From contig JAJUBI010000003.1 in the NCBI GenBank assembly GCA_022419385.1, forward strand, positions 1,116,001 to 1,180,000: a stretch of DNA of 64,000 nucleotides, given 5' to 3'. This DNA comes from Paraconiothyrium sp. Pb-2020 (Eukaryota; Ascomycota; Dothideomycetes; Pleosporales; Didymosphaeriaceae). The notes beneath the pieces are model-generated. The model saw only the letters and a program-made list of their open reading frames with translations, searched no databases and was not told where the DNA came from. Position 1 is the first letter of the stretch. The number at the start of each line of letters is the position of its first letter. Positions 31,189 to 43,282 of this stretch are shown one piece after another. A program made the translations under genes and the position numbers.

Positions 31189-32804
31189 CTACAGCTTTTC
31201 ACACACCCACCCGTCCTCATCCTTCCCATCACCGCTACCCCGATACCGATTCGCATACGGATATCTACAATGCCTTCTCGCCAGCTCAACACCCTTCCCG
31301 GGGTCATCGTCCACCCACTTGACCCCCTTGACCGTCTCGGGCGCATTCCCATATTCTACCCACTCCGCCAACGCTAGCAACACGTTCTCCTCCGGTTTCA
31401 TAATGTCGGGTTGACCCCTGTCGTCTTGACCGACGTAGTCGGCACCCGGTCCATGACGAGCACAATGTCCTGTGCCCGAGAGTCGGAAGTAGCGATAAAA
31501 GGCATCGATGTTAGAAGCATCGCCGTCGCCGGTGGTGTTGACGAGGGTGTCATAGTAGAGATCGGAGTTGAGGATGGAAATAAGTGGGTCAGAGGACCCG
31601 TGCCAGTGGAGTATCTTGCCGCCACGGTCGCGGAAAGTTTTCAGGCTGTAATTCGTCTGGTGCTTCTGTGAGTGACCTGGCTACATCATTGGTGTCGTAG
31701 TCGGAAGGTTGCCACGATAGGTTGCCGGGAGATACGTAGTGGTACCATTCCTTCAATAGCGTGAGGAGAGGCTCACTGTTCAGCAGCGCATCAGCAAGAC
31801 CTACTTCTGCACCGTATGCCGCGCCTGGGAAGGAGTAATTCACGCCGAAAACAGCAGGAGAGAAAATCCGTTCTACAGCAAAGGTTTGCGGTGTAGTGAG
31901 GCAGTTCTCGCGGTTGACAATCCAGCAATCAAGCGGCAACGTTTCGAACTGGCATCGACGCGAATCCTCAACGATGCCATCTGTAATGCCGTCGAGATCA
32001 TCGCACTGGCTGAGCAACTCCTTATGCACTAGGTCCCAGTTTTCTTTTGTCAGATACGATGCATTGCCTTGGAAAAGGCCTTCCAGCACAGCACCGTACC
32101 ACATGACGATGTTGCCTATATTGACAGCTGGGGCGCCAGCTACGATACCGTCGAAGAGTTCGGGATCGGCCTGGGCAACGCGAAGACCTTGACGAGCGCC
32201 AGTACCGCAACCCATGTGATATGATGTGAAAGCCTCGCGATCGTAATATTGTTTGACTACTGCCTTGGCCACGAGTGTAGCTTGCTGGACACCACGCCAG
32301 GAAAAGTCGCTGACGACTTCAGGTTGGTTGAGTAATGCGCTAGCCGAGGTGCCATTGTGTCCGCCGTTAGAGCCTACACTCGCGAAGCCCAGTGATGTGC
32401 CGTATGCCAATTGAGGATAATCAATGCCTGTAACTAGTTCAGAATCCATGTGTGGGGACATTTGCGGATTACTAACAGCCATCGAATTTCCTGTTACCGA
32501 TGGATAGGATGCGACCATCCGACTCATCTGGCAGCCATAGTTCCATGATGGTCGAGCTTGATGGTGACGTAGTAATGTTGAAGATTCCACGGCAAATGTT
32601 CAAAGGCATCGGAGGAGCCGGATTCATCTGGCATGTTACTTCCAAGCCCTCGCCCCTGTGATTGATAACGGATCCTTTAGGTAGATACTGCGTAGCCACG
32701 ACTCGAACTTGTTCTGAGCCGGAGTTGTCAGCAAGGTTGGCGCAGCGACCCTCTTTAGACGCAATGCTGACGGCCGATAAGGCCATGAGTGCTAGCAGGA
32801 GCAT
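31189..32804 (-). pseudogene. Tannase/feruloyl esterase family, frameshifted and lacking the nucleophile Ser
   Basis: Exon 1 is 32477-32804, beginning with a signal peptide (MLLLALMALSAVSIAS); an intron (32428-32476) follows. The second exon then reads to 31189 but changes frame near 31638-31641, within a run of T on the plus strand (A in the gene). Before the break lie IDYPQLAYGTSLGFASVG, NGGHNG and YHMGCGTGARQGL. After it come KILHWHGSSDPLI and SGTGHCARHGPGA. The family uses a CS-D-HC triad; here D and HC remain, but the Ser of GCSTGGRQG is Gly. Secreted family members release ferulic acid from plant walls or hydrolyse tannin. Two independent defects suggest a pseudogene; the frameshift alone might be a sequencing error. 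Confidence 0.82.
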
Positions 32805-34153
32805 AATGAGAGATTCTGAAGTTGGTGCAGAGACACGAAAATGGTGAGGGTCTCAGGAGAGAGTAGTGCCGACAGAGACGTCTTTCAAAGAAGAAGCCCT
32901 TCGATTGGTTTGTACGACGGGAAGAGGTATAATCTCGCACCGGCAACCGTCGTCGAATCAACGGAAGGAGGGCACCCAGATGTGCTTCTCCGTTTGGGTC
33001 ACCGCCTTTTAAGCGTGCACATGTGATCCACCGTCATGTTGCCTTACTATGTCAGCAAATAAAGACTGTCAATCCAAAAAGTGGTCCTACTGAGATATCG
33101 GTTTGAGGATCCCCACGCATGCAATGAGAACATGCTTCGATGCGCAAAGCCAAAGGGCAAGAGGCCCACATCATCGGCATGAGCTGGGTATCGATCCTGC
33201 GAACAAGCTTCTTCTCCGCTTCGGGGGGTATGTGTGGGTATGGTCATATGTCCACTCCGGGTGCGAAGCAGGATTTAGGCCGGGTGCTTGAATGTTAGAT
33301 TGACTCTTTGTGACGAATTCACTGAAGAGCCACTTGAATTTTGGGACGAGAAAATCGACTATAGGGCAGGTGCAGTATAATTTGATGAGAATCTCAGAGG
33401 CTGGAGAAGTGCCGTTCATTTACGCAAAAAATCGTGCTCCTGAGCAACTCCATTCCATATATCACATCAAGCCTTAATAATCTCTCACCGCTCCACTGCT
33501 CACCATCTCAGCTCGAATCCATCTTGTTGCCAGGCTGTCCTTTTCTCTGGACATAGGACGGAGCGTGAAAGGACGAAAGTAACTTATAAAGGCACAGTCG
33601 TGGTTTTGCAGGTTTGCTCTTGGGTTTCGGGCTTGAAGCTCGTGTTGGGAACATCTAGTGGTATTCGTGCAAGACTCGATGTATGTGGAGTATTGTCGGG
33701 TACGGTGAGATACGATTGCCTTGCTTGCAGCTATGCGGATATAGTGGGGATAGTCATAGTAGGAGTGCTGAGGTCAAGACCGATATACTGCTCTGTATAG
33801 AGATAGCAAGTGAGTATGGTGGTGAGGGCTGGGAGAAAAGTATGGTCTACAATGCCAAGCGCTTCTAAGTATTTGTTTCTGGGCTTCACGAGGGAAGCAC
33901 TAAGATCTTTCCGATCCCAACTAGCCCAAAAAAATATTCGTCATGTGGTGTGATGTCAATCACTAGTATGGTGTCAGTGGACTAGGGGTATATGCGCGTA
34001 AATTTCTCAATGTCTTAGTGATGCATCAATCCGAAAGGAAGTCTTTCCAACCCCTAAAAAAGTAGAAGAAGACAAGGAGAAAGAAGATTATATTGAAAGC
34101 GTGTACGATGCCGAAATTGTGCCAAAGGCAACTACACCAAACCACTCAGCTCT
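32805..34153. other. Gene-poor stretch
   Basis: About 1.35 kb with only short frames of no recognisable content. It includes the promoter of the tannase-like gene at its left end. I see no transposon ends or RNA gene. Confidence 0.4.
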
Positions 34154-36500
34154 CACTTAGGTCGTAGGGTGTTTGAGCTTCGAAACGAAGAAGGAGCGGC
34201 TTGCCGCTTCAGCCAAAGACTTTCCAACTCCTGCTCAAGCGTTTTGGAATCCATCAGACCTTCAGCATAGCAGTCTCCAACTAATTTATATGCTCTAGAG
34301 GGCCTTCTTTTCCTGCATACCTTTTACCCGTCTTCCCTGGACTTGCGAGTCTGGATCGGGACTGGGCGGCATATAACATCTGAACACTTTACCACCTGCT
34401 TCAATAACGTGCCACACTTGTAAGGGTGTTTTCTCTTGTAGCACGAAGGGCGTCGCTCCACCTTTGATAAGACATAGCTTGTCGCCCTCTTTCAGTGTCG
34501 CAGGGCCTAGGCCTAACTACCCCCCTTCCGTGATGAACAAGCGACGTAGTTTAGTTGTAGTTATAATCGAATGGTTCATGATGCCAACCTTGTCATGCTC
34601 GGGAAGCAGCTCAGATCTTTTTTCAGTGAGTAACCTCTCCATAATGCTTTCTGTCACGTTTTCAAAGATCTAGCCCAATCTACGAAATTCCAAAACTCGA
34701 ATTGTATACTTCGGAATAGCTCTCTGGGATCCTTTCCAGACGTGACATGTGCGGAGAAGAGCAAATCCATCTTGCTGATTATCTGACTTGGTTCGCCGCT
34801 GCTGTGAGACGCAAGATCGATGAAATCTTCGTACCGTAGTGGGAAACGCGTGTGGGAGCTGACCATGCTAGCCCATTCATGGACTTCGAAAGATTCTGAT
34901 ACATATATAAACAGCCCACTACGGAATATGTCTCTGGAAACGGATTCGTTGAAGACATTTTGGATTGACTCAGCGCGAATCATCTGCTCCGGAAACAATC
35001 TTTCAAAGGTAGAACCAATCAGTCCAATGTCGTTATTCACTGCCGCTGTATAAAATATGTTTAAAAGTGGCCAAGGATGTTCTGAGTTTTCAGAAGTGGC
35101 ATTGTAAGGCCTTTCGTTAGGATTATGCCATTCCATCTCATCCAAATGTTCAGCAGATGATGTTTGCGTTGTGTTGCTATGGCTGAGTGGTGAGATATGC
35201 GACTTTCCAACCCAAGTCTTGAACATGATGTCATCGTTCGGGTGGTATCTTCGAGTGGGCCCTCCAGGATAGGCAATAATGTCCGCACAAAGCAATCTGG
35301 AGAGAAGTCCTGTGATGCGGGCGATTGTTTCCCTCCATTACGTATTGAATTTTTTATCTCTCCAAGCTATATTTCGATACATGGATGAGACTTCGAACCA
35401 TTTAAAAAGTGTGTTTAGAACGGAATCAGGCTCCTCTGAAAGCATGGGCGGCGCAATTCTGCCAACAACGTCGACGAGCTTCACCTCAACGCATAGTGTA
35501 TCCCCTGATGCTGTAACTGTGTCTTCGCTCACAGCATAAGAGGAGCAAGCATCGTAGAATTGCATTGGAGTCCTCATCTGTTCGAGGTCCCCTACAAGCC
35601 GACAAAAACTTTGCAGGACATTAATGTAGTCACGAGGCATCTCGAACGACCCATGCACACCACTTTTCTGAGTGGTAAGCATAATTTGAGGCCGCAAGTG
35701 CAAACATCGGCCAGGGTGCTGAGATGGTGCCGTAGAAGATTTCTACTTCCGGTAGAAGAACAGCTTCTTGTACCATCCAAATGCGAGTCCACCAAGGTGT
35801 AAATGGTGCATGCATAAGCTGCCGCAATGCCTCGAATAGAGTATGCCTTGATTGTTCGGCGTCTATATCGTCCATTCTTTGAAAACATGACAATGTATCG
35901 AGATGAGATTGGGAAGAAAGTTGTTGGTGAAGGTCGAAGATTTTCACAGCATCAGACGTTGACGTATCTGAGAACCGGGAGTTCTGAGAAGAGCCTGCAA
36001 TGATTGCCCGAGCATTTTCATCTATTGTGGAGAATGTCACAACGGAAGGTGGTAAATGTGGTTTCGAACGAGCCCCTTTTAATCTGTTCGCGATGACCCA
36101 CCCCGTCGCCGAGATATACGAAGACGCTTTGGCACGATCGGTATATTGAACGCATGATACCGACTTGATGTGTCCTTTCAGCGACATCGGTTTGGTTGAT
36201 ACAAAGCGCATCGATCCACAGGAAGTCCTTCACCTGCTCAGGCTGTTGACGGAGGTGATGCAGTGCGGATTCAAGATTGAGCGTCGCGTGAAATATCTGG
36301 CCATCTCAAAGGATTGGTCGAGTGGTCTTCTTTGCGCCCCATGCGTAAGAAAGAGCGTTGTACGGTGGCGCATTGCTCAAACTCTCACAGAATAAGTCGC
36401 ATCTGATTTGTTCTGACCATTCGCCCAGACGTATCTTCACAAGTCGAATCTCGTCGCCGAATAGTGGAGATGAGCTTGGATAGGAAGTGTTTTCATGGTG
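34154..36500 (-). pseudogene. Decayed HET-domain gene with several stops and frame breaks
   Basis: Reading leftward, the HET blocks are easily followed: YNALSYAWGAKKTTRPI, a TGA at 36306-36308, DFLWIDALCINQTD, VFVYLGDG, then WWTRIWMVQEAVLLPEVEIF and DYINVLQSFCRLVGDLEQ. A TAA at 35338-35340 follows, then the middle part WRETIARITGLLSRLLCADI. The C-terminal landmarks KLRRLFITEGG, a TAG at 34517-34519, LGLGPATLKEGDKLCLIKGG and YKLVGDCYAEGLMDSK end at a stop at 34154. Frame changes occur near 35655, 34675 and 34300; another near 36080 could be an intron. The stop codons fit CAA, CAG or CGA changed by C-to-T. The gene is clearly dead and its 5' end is not defined. Confidence 0.85.
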
Positions 36501-37412
36501 AAGTTTATAGTAACAGTTGAGGAAAGAGATCTTAACGAGATGAGAGGTTATGGATGGCTGCTACATCCACAGGCTCGTTGTTGGCTTTGCCAAGTGTCTG
36601 CGCCATGTTTTCTGCAGTGGATTTGATTTCGGTCCTACTTTGTGATGGCGTCCCAGTCTTTTATTGTACCGAAGTCGGCGGTGAGGCCTCATCTCACGAG
36701 GTCAATGTACCATTGGCAATGGGGTCCGTGAGGCCTGCTAGCACAGGCTGCCTACTAGTACTTTGGCGAATGAGAATGTGTCGTTGAGGTAAGTGTTGAG
36801 CTGTTCGCGGGTTGCCGACCAGTGTTAACTATCGAGGCCACGGCGTATTATGCGCACTGGGTCGGTGGCCATTGCATTGGTAGCTATGGTTCCCACCTGC
36901 AGAGCGAGCGCTTTCGTGCGATTTCTTGCACGGAATTAAACAATCACGGCCCGCGCTGTGTCTTGAAGATAGGGTGACGATAGCGATGATAGATCCCTGC
37001 GCGTAGCGGCTTGGGTACCCAACGGCTTAGACAGCCGCGTAACAGCCAAGAACAAAATTCCGTAGCATGTCTTGGCATCCATTCATCTGGCCAATCGTAG
37101 GCCACCCTTTCAATCCCGAGTTCGATGGCCTCCTGTTTTGGCCTCTCGTGGCCAGAGGCTCAATGAACTTACATTGTTCTTCTAGACGATCAGCTATTTA
37201 CTCACTCCTTTACGTCTGTCTGCGGGAGTTACAAGTCAAATAGAAGTACGCCGTTTCCTCACCCAACACTGTGGGCTAAAACCAGAGGCGCTATAACCGG
37301 TATTTAAAGCCCTTAGGTTTCCAACCACCTTTCCAATCACTTCATCTAGCCTAGAATCGACCTTCTCTCGGCCACCGTGTAAGGCATCGCGCAATCTCAC
37401 TGGTTGGTATAA
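36501..37412. other. Gene-poor region upstream of a Zn2Cys6 regulator
   Basis: No supported gene. It presumably holds the regulator's promoter; a TATAAAT lies directly before its ATG, too close to serve as a TATA box. Confidence 0.4.
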
Positions 37413-38543
37413 ATGCCAATCAAGCGTCCACACAAGAAATCCCGCTACGGCTGCAATCAGTGTCGCATACGACGTGTAAAATGCGACGAAAAGCTCCCTT
37501 GCTGCTCAGTATGTGCTCGGCGACAGGAAGTGTGTTATTATTCCCGTGGTCCAGTCATGCCACCAGGCCAGAATATCATAGAACCAACTCCGGCCGTCAC
37601 AGCTACTAGTATGAGGCCGAAACGATCCCACGGAGCAAGCAAATCAACCCATGACGAAGTTACGCAGAGGACAAGAAGGCTCTTGGAATTGAAACTCATG
37701 CACCATTGGTGTTCGAGTACGTGCAACAGCTTCACAAAACAGGTCGGCGATGCTCTGCGAGACTATATCATCCAAGAAGCCTTGCGATACGAATATCTTA
37801 TGGAAGCCGTTCTTGCGCTCACATCGCTACAAATCGCGAGTCGGACTGAGGACATCGAAATTGCGGACGAGTACCTGAGTGCAGCACTGCACTATCAGCA
37901 CCAAGCTGTAAGCGGCCTGCGGAGTTCTCTCGATGCTCTTTCTCGGGAAAATTGTGATGCTGCCTTCATCTCCTCGATGCTCGTTATGGTATGCGCCATT
38001 GTGTCGCCTTTACTTCAGAGCAAATGCAAGCAGCAAAACCAATCCACTGCGGAGGCGATGCTGAGACTGGTCGACTTTCTGAAGGGCATCAGATCTATTC
38101 TCGACGTGAGTCGGGAATGGCTCAGCGAAGGCCCACTCAGCTGCATCCTCGACGCTGAGATCAGGCTTTCCCCACCGTCGCTTTGCTTTCCTCGAGAAGA
38201 GATGCGTTACTTGATCAGTGCGCAGAGCAGCGGTCAAATGCGCCCCGTCTTTGACCACGCCATCGACACGCTGGAGCAAGCCGCTCTCAGGGGAAGATTG
38301 GTAGTTTCCTGGATAGCCGCGGTCAAGCCTACATTTCTGGAGGCCTTGAAAAACGGTGACAGCCTTGCACTAGCTATCTTTATGCAATGGGGTGTACTTC
38401 TGGACCGATCCGACGGCATCTGGTGGGCTGAGTTTTCCGGACGGCGTTTAGTAGACGAGATCGCGGGTGCACTTGACCCAAGGGGGGATGAATGGATGAG
38501 CATTACGAAATGGTGCCGAGAAAACGTTGGTTTGCATCAATGA
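37413..38543 (+). CDS. Zn2Cys6 fungal transcription factor
   Basis: An intronless 376-residue protein. The DNA-binding binuclear zinc cluster is at residues about 14-41 (CNQCRIRRVKCDEKLP, then CSVCARRQEVC), with the CX2CX6CX6CX2CX6C spacing and flanking basic residues. A Ser/Pro linker leads to an all-helical region (LELKLMHHWCSSTCNSF, YLMEAVLALTSLQIASR, AALHYQHQAVSGLRSSLDAL) characteristic of the sterol-uptake-control/UPC2-like and related regulators. It ends LHQ. It is short for the family, so the C-terminal activation part is limited. Neighbours are a dead HET gene and RTA1, so it could regulate nearby accessory genes, but no target site is identified. Confidence 0.9.
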   Translation: MPIKRPHKKSRYGCNQCRIRRVKCDEKLPCCSVCARRQEVCYYSRGPVMPPGQNIIEPTPAVTATSMRPKRSHGASKSTHDEVTQRTRRLLELKLMHHWCSSTCNSFTKQVGDALRDYIIQEALRYEYLMEAVLALTSLQIASRTEDIEIADEYLSAALHYQHQAVSGLRSSLDALSRENCDAAFISSMLVMVCAIVSPLLQSKCKQQNQSTAEAMLRLVDFLKGIRSILDVSREWLSEGPLSCILDAEIRLSPPSLCFPREEMRYLISAQSSGQMRPVFDHAIDTLEQAALRGRLVVSWIAAVKPTFLEALKNGDSLALAIFMQWGVLLDRSDGIWWAEFSGRRLVDEIAGALDPRGDEWMSITKWCRENVGLHQ

Positions 38544-39034
38544 GCAAGTGCTTATTACGGAGCATCTTATCTCTCTATCCTAAGCATCGCTTTCCTAATA
38601 TAAAACGCAGGATTTTAAGTTCGTTCAAAATCGCAACAGCCCTGGAACCGACACTGGAAAGGATGACGTATCTAGCGCAAATATGCAACCCCTGCTTGAA
38701 GGCCCATTTGGCAGCGGAGGAGTAACTATCGAGGGCATGTCTACCATTATATACCTCTAAGATAGTGGTTCCTTTAGTTCGCTGGAATATTTATTGCTAA
38801 ATCTTGAGCTAGTCCATCTACATTCCTAAAGCCATAACAGACCCCACCATCGAACAAAAAACATCTAACAAAGAGCATGTGCGAGGGACACTAACTAAAT
38901 CAAAACGACAGAAATGAAAACAGAAAGGGAATATGACGGCTACAGAGTACTTCAGACTGTCCCACAACGACTAAGCCGATCCTCAACTGCTACCGTGTCG
39001 AGCAACAAGCGCGTTAGGCTCGTCAGTCATTGTC
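38544..39034. other. Intergenic, nothing recognised
   Basis: Between convergent genes. Small frames (for example 38492-38725) are not supported. Confidence 0.4.
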
Positions 39035-39998
39035 TCAGTGCCTTCCAGCCTGGTGTTTGGGCTCCAGAAGGTCCTGGTTCCCCATCTCGAAGTCTTCTTG
39101 ACCCTCCTGCGCAACTGCATGTACAGTGATAATGTCACGCACATACCATTTGCAGCAAATGGCTAGCACGATGGCCATAAGTAATGCGTCGAACACATAG
39201 ATAGGCCATTCGGTCGCCAGGAGATATCCGTCTTCTAAATCTTGTCAGCACTGGAACTTGGTTCGTCGGGGTTGAGATGTCGCATACCACCCATAGCGTA
39301 TTCGATAACACGGAAAGCGTTTCGGATGGTAATCAGAACGCTAACCACATACAACTGATGCAGATACCCCTTCCAGTTGAAGTCGGCCGCGACCAACTTC
39401 CCGCCAGAGACCCGTGCAGCCCTAATATGGAAGACGATTCCCACAACAATAAAGAATCCGAATATAGCAATCTGAAGAAACAATCCGACGAGGATGACGG
39501 CCTTGCCTAGATTAGAACTCTTCTTTGAGTCTGAACCAGCCAAGATAGCTGCACCGACCGCCTGGATGAGGAAGCAGAGTACGTCGCCACCCACAAAGAT
39601 CTTCGTGAGCCGGGTTGGACGGATGATAGAGCTTGCGAGCTGGCCCGTTGCTCTAATTATACGGCTCAGGAACATATATACGGAGGCGGCGAACAGAATA
39701 GGTGCGAGGAGGATGAGCAATGCTTGTAGGATGTATGGCAGTTTGCTGTCTGGCTTGGAATTACCGTATGCGCGACATCCGTAGCCGATTAATTCAACTG
39801 GAGAGTGTCAGAGTTGTCCGAGAAGGAAGCCGTGAGTACTTTACATATGGCACCAATGGCGAAAGGGATACAGAACCATGTTCGCGTCCTGAAAAGCCTG
39901 AAGGCGTGATACGCGAACAAAGCCCCAAATATCACCAGGCTGACTACGGCCGCTCCCTTCGAAGGAGTATAGTCGTAATATTCTTCTTTTCCAGCCAT
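39035..39998 (-). CDS. RTA1-like seven-transmembrane protein
   Basis: Exons 39845-39998, 39288-39797 and 39035-39234 give 287 residues. The start is MAGKEEYYDYTPSKGAAVVS. The family landmark IFELIGYGCRAYG is created across the first intron and EYAMGEDGYLLATEWPIYVF across the second. Seven hydrophobic helices are visible, including LVIFGALFAYHAFRLF, ILLAPILFAASVYMFL, VLCFLIQAVGAAILAG, VILVGLFLQIAIFGFFIVVG and VFDALLMAIVLAICC. RTA1-type proteins (RTA1, RTM1, RSB1) are lipid-translocating or toxin-resistance membrane proteins. The acidic C-terminal tail is cytoplasmic by analogy. Confidence 0.92.
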
Positions 39999-41231
39999 AT
40001 TGATGGGTGTGGGAAGCGGGTGCACCGGAATTAGTGGTCAGAATGATTGTCTTGGAGATCTTTAGGCGATGTATCTGCTTGAACTGTATATGGTATTGTC
40101 TGTCAGGGCGTCGGCCATTTTATGTGTTAAATCTGTATCAAACATGTCAATACTATTTTCGCAAGCGTCAACAAAACAGTGAGAAGTGTCTAAGCCACGC
40201 TTAAACGAACGAGATCAGTCGTAAGCACTGATATTCAGAACCCACTTCAGCTATTCAGTGTCTGGGCGAGAAAGTAGAGCATCAACCTTGGAACGTGTCA
40301 AGTAAATTTGTGCCTACGCTCTTTACAATCGTCGCGAGGGACATCGGTGTGCCTAAAGAAGGTATCTAGGGTGGTTGGGCACCGGAATAGGTTTAACGCA
40401 TTGCCAACAAATCCATAGTCTGCTTGAAATGATGTGTCGGGTCTTGGCGTGTACCGGTACCACAAAGATGGCTCGTGCACCTAAACGAGAACGAGAACGA
40501 GAACGAGAACGAAGAGGGAAACGAGCACTTAAGCGGGAACGGGAACGGGAACGAAATGCTGTGTAAGGGTCCGTGATAACCAGCCCCAAAACCCTGACTG
40601 TATACAGGGTAGTAAGGTCTTGAAAACCCCATTGTCTCGGTGCGTTGGACTCGCATACTCCAGGATAGAGCATAAGGCCTCAAGATTGAACATTGTCAGC
40701 CTCTTAAATATTTCTTGTGATATATAATCAAGTTCAGTCAAGCTGATGGTCAATTAGCGAGTTGCGCACGATTGAAACATTTCAGTCTATATTGTTCAAG
40801 ACTACAACTGTCAATGCTGCATTGTAGTATAGGCCGTGGCCATGTTATTTGCTTTGAACCAATTTGGCTCCTGCCGGATCTCTCTGGAAATCGTCGACTT
40901 GCAATATATGTGCAACAGCGCTATGTACCCAGTCGTCACCATGTCTGCTGTAGAAGCAAGGATGGGGAAACCATGAGACCAGTGACGGCCCAGCTCTTGG
41001 TTTGGGATCTGTGCTACCGCTTACTCAGAGAGAAGGGATATGCCAGCTCAACGACTGAATGCACGCACGCCGATCAATTCAAACTAATGGTTCGTAGCTT
41101 CGAGTTTGCTTGGCTGTTATACTATAAAGGTCTTGCTGGACGATTTCCTCTCGACAGACACCATAGGTATCAAAACTCCTCTGTCTACTCAGGAACTGAC
41201 GGCTAATCCTTCGATCTACCTTTCGGACACA
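39999..41231. other. Gene-poor stretch with a hexanucleotide repeat
   Basis: No gene is supported; frames at 40353-40753 minus and 40772-41206 plus have no domain. It contains the GAACGA-type repeat listed separately and the promoters of RTA1 (left) and the peroxidase (right). Confidence 0.4.
40484..40555 (+). repeat. Imperfect hexanucleotide microsatellite (AACGAG)n
   Basis: About five perfect copies of AACGAG (40484-40513), then a spacer and several GGGAACG-like copies to about 40555. In one frame it would encode Arg-Glu repeats, but the frame has no other support. Confidence 0.8.
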
Positions 41232-42258
41232 ATGAAGCCTTCCGCGTCCGTATTTTCGCTCAGCGCTTGTGTGGCAGCATATCCTCACTATGCGACACTC
41301 TCCTATTCTTCAAGCTCCTCGTTGCAATCGAACGTCTCTTGCAACGGAACTCTGTTTCCTCAGCATTTCATGTGGCAGCCTCCCCGGGAAGGTGATCGTG
41401 AGTGTCTCCAGTCGTAAGTGTTAGATATACGCTAAGAGTGTCCCAGTTCGTGCCCCATGTCCTGTGATGAACACACTGGCAAATCACGGCTTCGTTCCTC
41501 GAAATGGACGCAACATCACCCGTGAACCATTCGTGAAAGCATGCGGCGAAGCACTGAATATCTTGCCCGCATTCGCTGACAATATTTTCACTACCGGCGT
41601 GCCTTCGAACCCTACACCCAACGCTACGGTAAGTACGCGCATGGCTCGTTACTCAACGAGAGATACTGACATCGTACCCGTTATAGTTTTTTGACCTGGA
41701 TATGCTCCATCGCACCCACGGCTTCATCGAGCACGACGGTAGCCTATCGCGCAAGGACATCTTTTTTGATCCCTCCAACCGCTTTGACCCCGAGACTTTC
41801 GATAATCTCGTGAGCTATTTCGGCGACTCTGAGACAATCAACATCTCTTCCCTTGCCAATGCTCGTGCCAGACATGCTTACGACATGAGCGTCATCAATC
41901 CCGAGTTCGAGATCACCCAGAAATCCATTCCAGTCATCGTTGGTGAAAACGCCATGTTGCTCAGCATTTTCAGCAGCCCTTCTGAACACCCCAACTTGGA
42001 CAATCCTATAGCCAGACGCGATTGGCTCGAATTCTTTTTCTGTAAGTGCTTGCGGTCTAATCGGCAGCCATCCAGCTGTTTCTCGTGATGAACAATAGCA
42101 CTGATATTGATTTGGCAGGCAACGAGCAGTTTCCACTTGTGTTGGGATGGAGGCCCCCTTCAGTTGCTATTGGGCAATATGTAGGCACCGTTGTGGAGGA
42201 GATTATTGCCCAAAGCCCTTCGGATGTGCCTTTGACCTTTAGCCCCAAGTCTAAATAG
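41232..42258 (+). CDS. Heme-thiolate peroxidase (chloroperoxidase/unspecific peroxygenase family)
   Basis: Exons 41232-41397, 41447-41628, 41687-42041 and 42119-42258 give 280 residues. The start MKPSASVFSLSACVAAYPHY looks like a secretion signal. The join gives LRAPCPVMNTLANHGFVPR, which holds the PCP motif with the axial heme Cys. FFDLDMLHRTHGFIEHDGSL carries the EHD acid-base triplet typical of this family. These extracellular enzymes use hydrogen peroxide to oxygenate or halogenate aromatic and aliphatic compounds. The length matches the short (about 30 kDa) class. All four exons are in phase. It is a likely secreted lignocellulose- or toxin-modifying enzyme; the substrate is unknown. Confidence 0.92.
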
Positions 42259-43282
42259 GATTCGTCATACATATTGGGCGGAACCTTATAGGATGCGTCC
42301 TGGGATTATCGGTGCGTTGCAAAAGTTTTATATCACTTTTCTATAGATCTAGGTTGTTGCTCCTTGAGGAGGAACGACGAAAGGTGCTTATACGTGAATC
42401 TAAATAAGAGCGGCGAAACTTTAGGACCTAATTAGAATAGATTTCTAGAGTGCTAATTAGCTAAATTTATTACGTTTTAGCCTTCTTATATGTTCATAAA
42501 CTTAGTAACGTGTAAAAATTATCAAGGTTTTGCTAAGGCTTTCTCTAATTTTTAAACATAACAGATGCACGAGACTAACCGGTCGTGCTCAGCCCCACGA
42601 GTGCCAAACGAATATTATGCTCCGCGGAGAGCATGTGTTGTGAACAGTCCAAAGTTGTTGTGATTTTCCAGCCTTCCGGGGATTGATGCGATAAATTGAT
42701 AATGCGAACTTTTATAGTTGATTGCAAAGGCTCTTTGCCCATCTCTTATGGTTCCGGGTATCCTTTTCGCACGTTCTTAGCGATGTGTCTGGCACCGTAT
42801 GAGGTGGGGAAGAACTTTTACAAAGCCCCGATAGCATGCTCTTGAGTCATCCAGGCTTTCGTTCATAACGCCTACCGAATGCAATAAGTACCGCAACTTG
42901 AAAATCCTCTACAGAGTTCGTTCGCAAAGTCGCGCGCCAGTCCTCGAGCAGTAAGTCCCAGACACTTCAAGACAGCATGTGCCTCGCAGGGTATCACGCA
43001 TTTCAATCATGCACGCAGTTGGCATGTAGCTCCTCGTGATTGCATATATGAGTTGAATTCGGTATGCACAGGTGTTCTACTACTATGCTATTGTATCTCG
43101 CCCATCTATGACCGTGTGAAACTGAGCCATGAATCTCAGCCATGTAAACGCCCGAGGAGATTGCCAACCGGAACCTCCCCTCGTTCGCGATTTGTCTATT
43201 TTAGGGAGATTCGCCGATGCAGGATAGCTTGTCTCGACGGACGAGATGCTCTCCATGAGATGGAGACAATAACCACTTCTTA
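42259..43282. other. AT-rich gene-free stretch
   Basis: From about 42400 to 42560 the sequence is AT-rich with many TA steps and looks like decayed DNA. No frame longer than about 85 codons is found and no transposon domain is recognised. The right part contains the 3' flank of the dioxygenase gene. Confidence 0.45.

Noticed and set aside
36000..36110. Frame change in the dead HET gene as proof of a lesion
   Set aside because: An intron with a weak GTCATC donor could explain it, so it was not counted among the certain breaks.
40375..40566. Arg-Glu repeat frame as a protein
   Set aside because: It is produced by the hexanucleotide repeat and has no other coding support.
42400..42560. AT-rich segment as a transposon remnant
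   Set aside because: No terminal repeats or transposase-like text could be found; composition alone is not enough.
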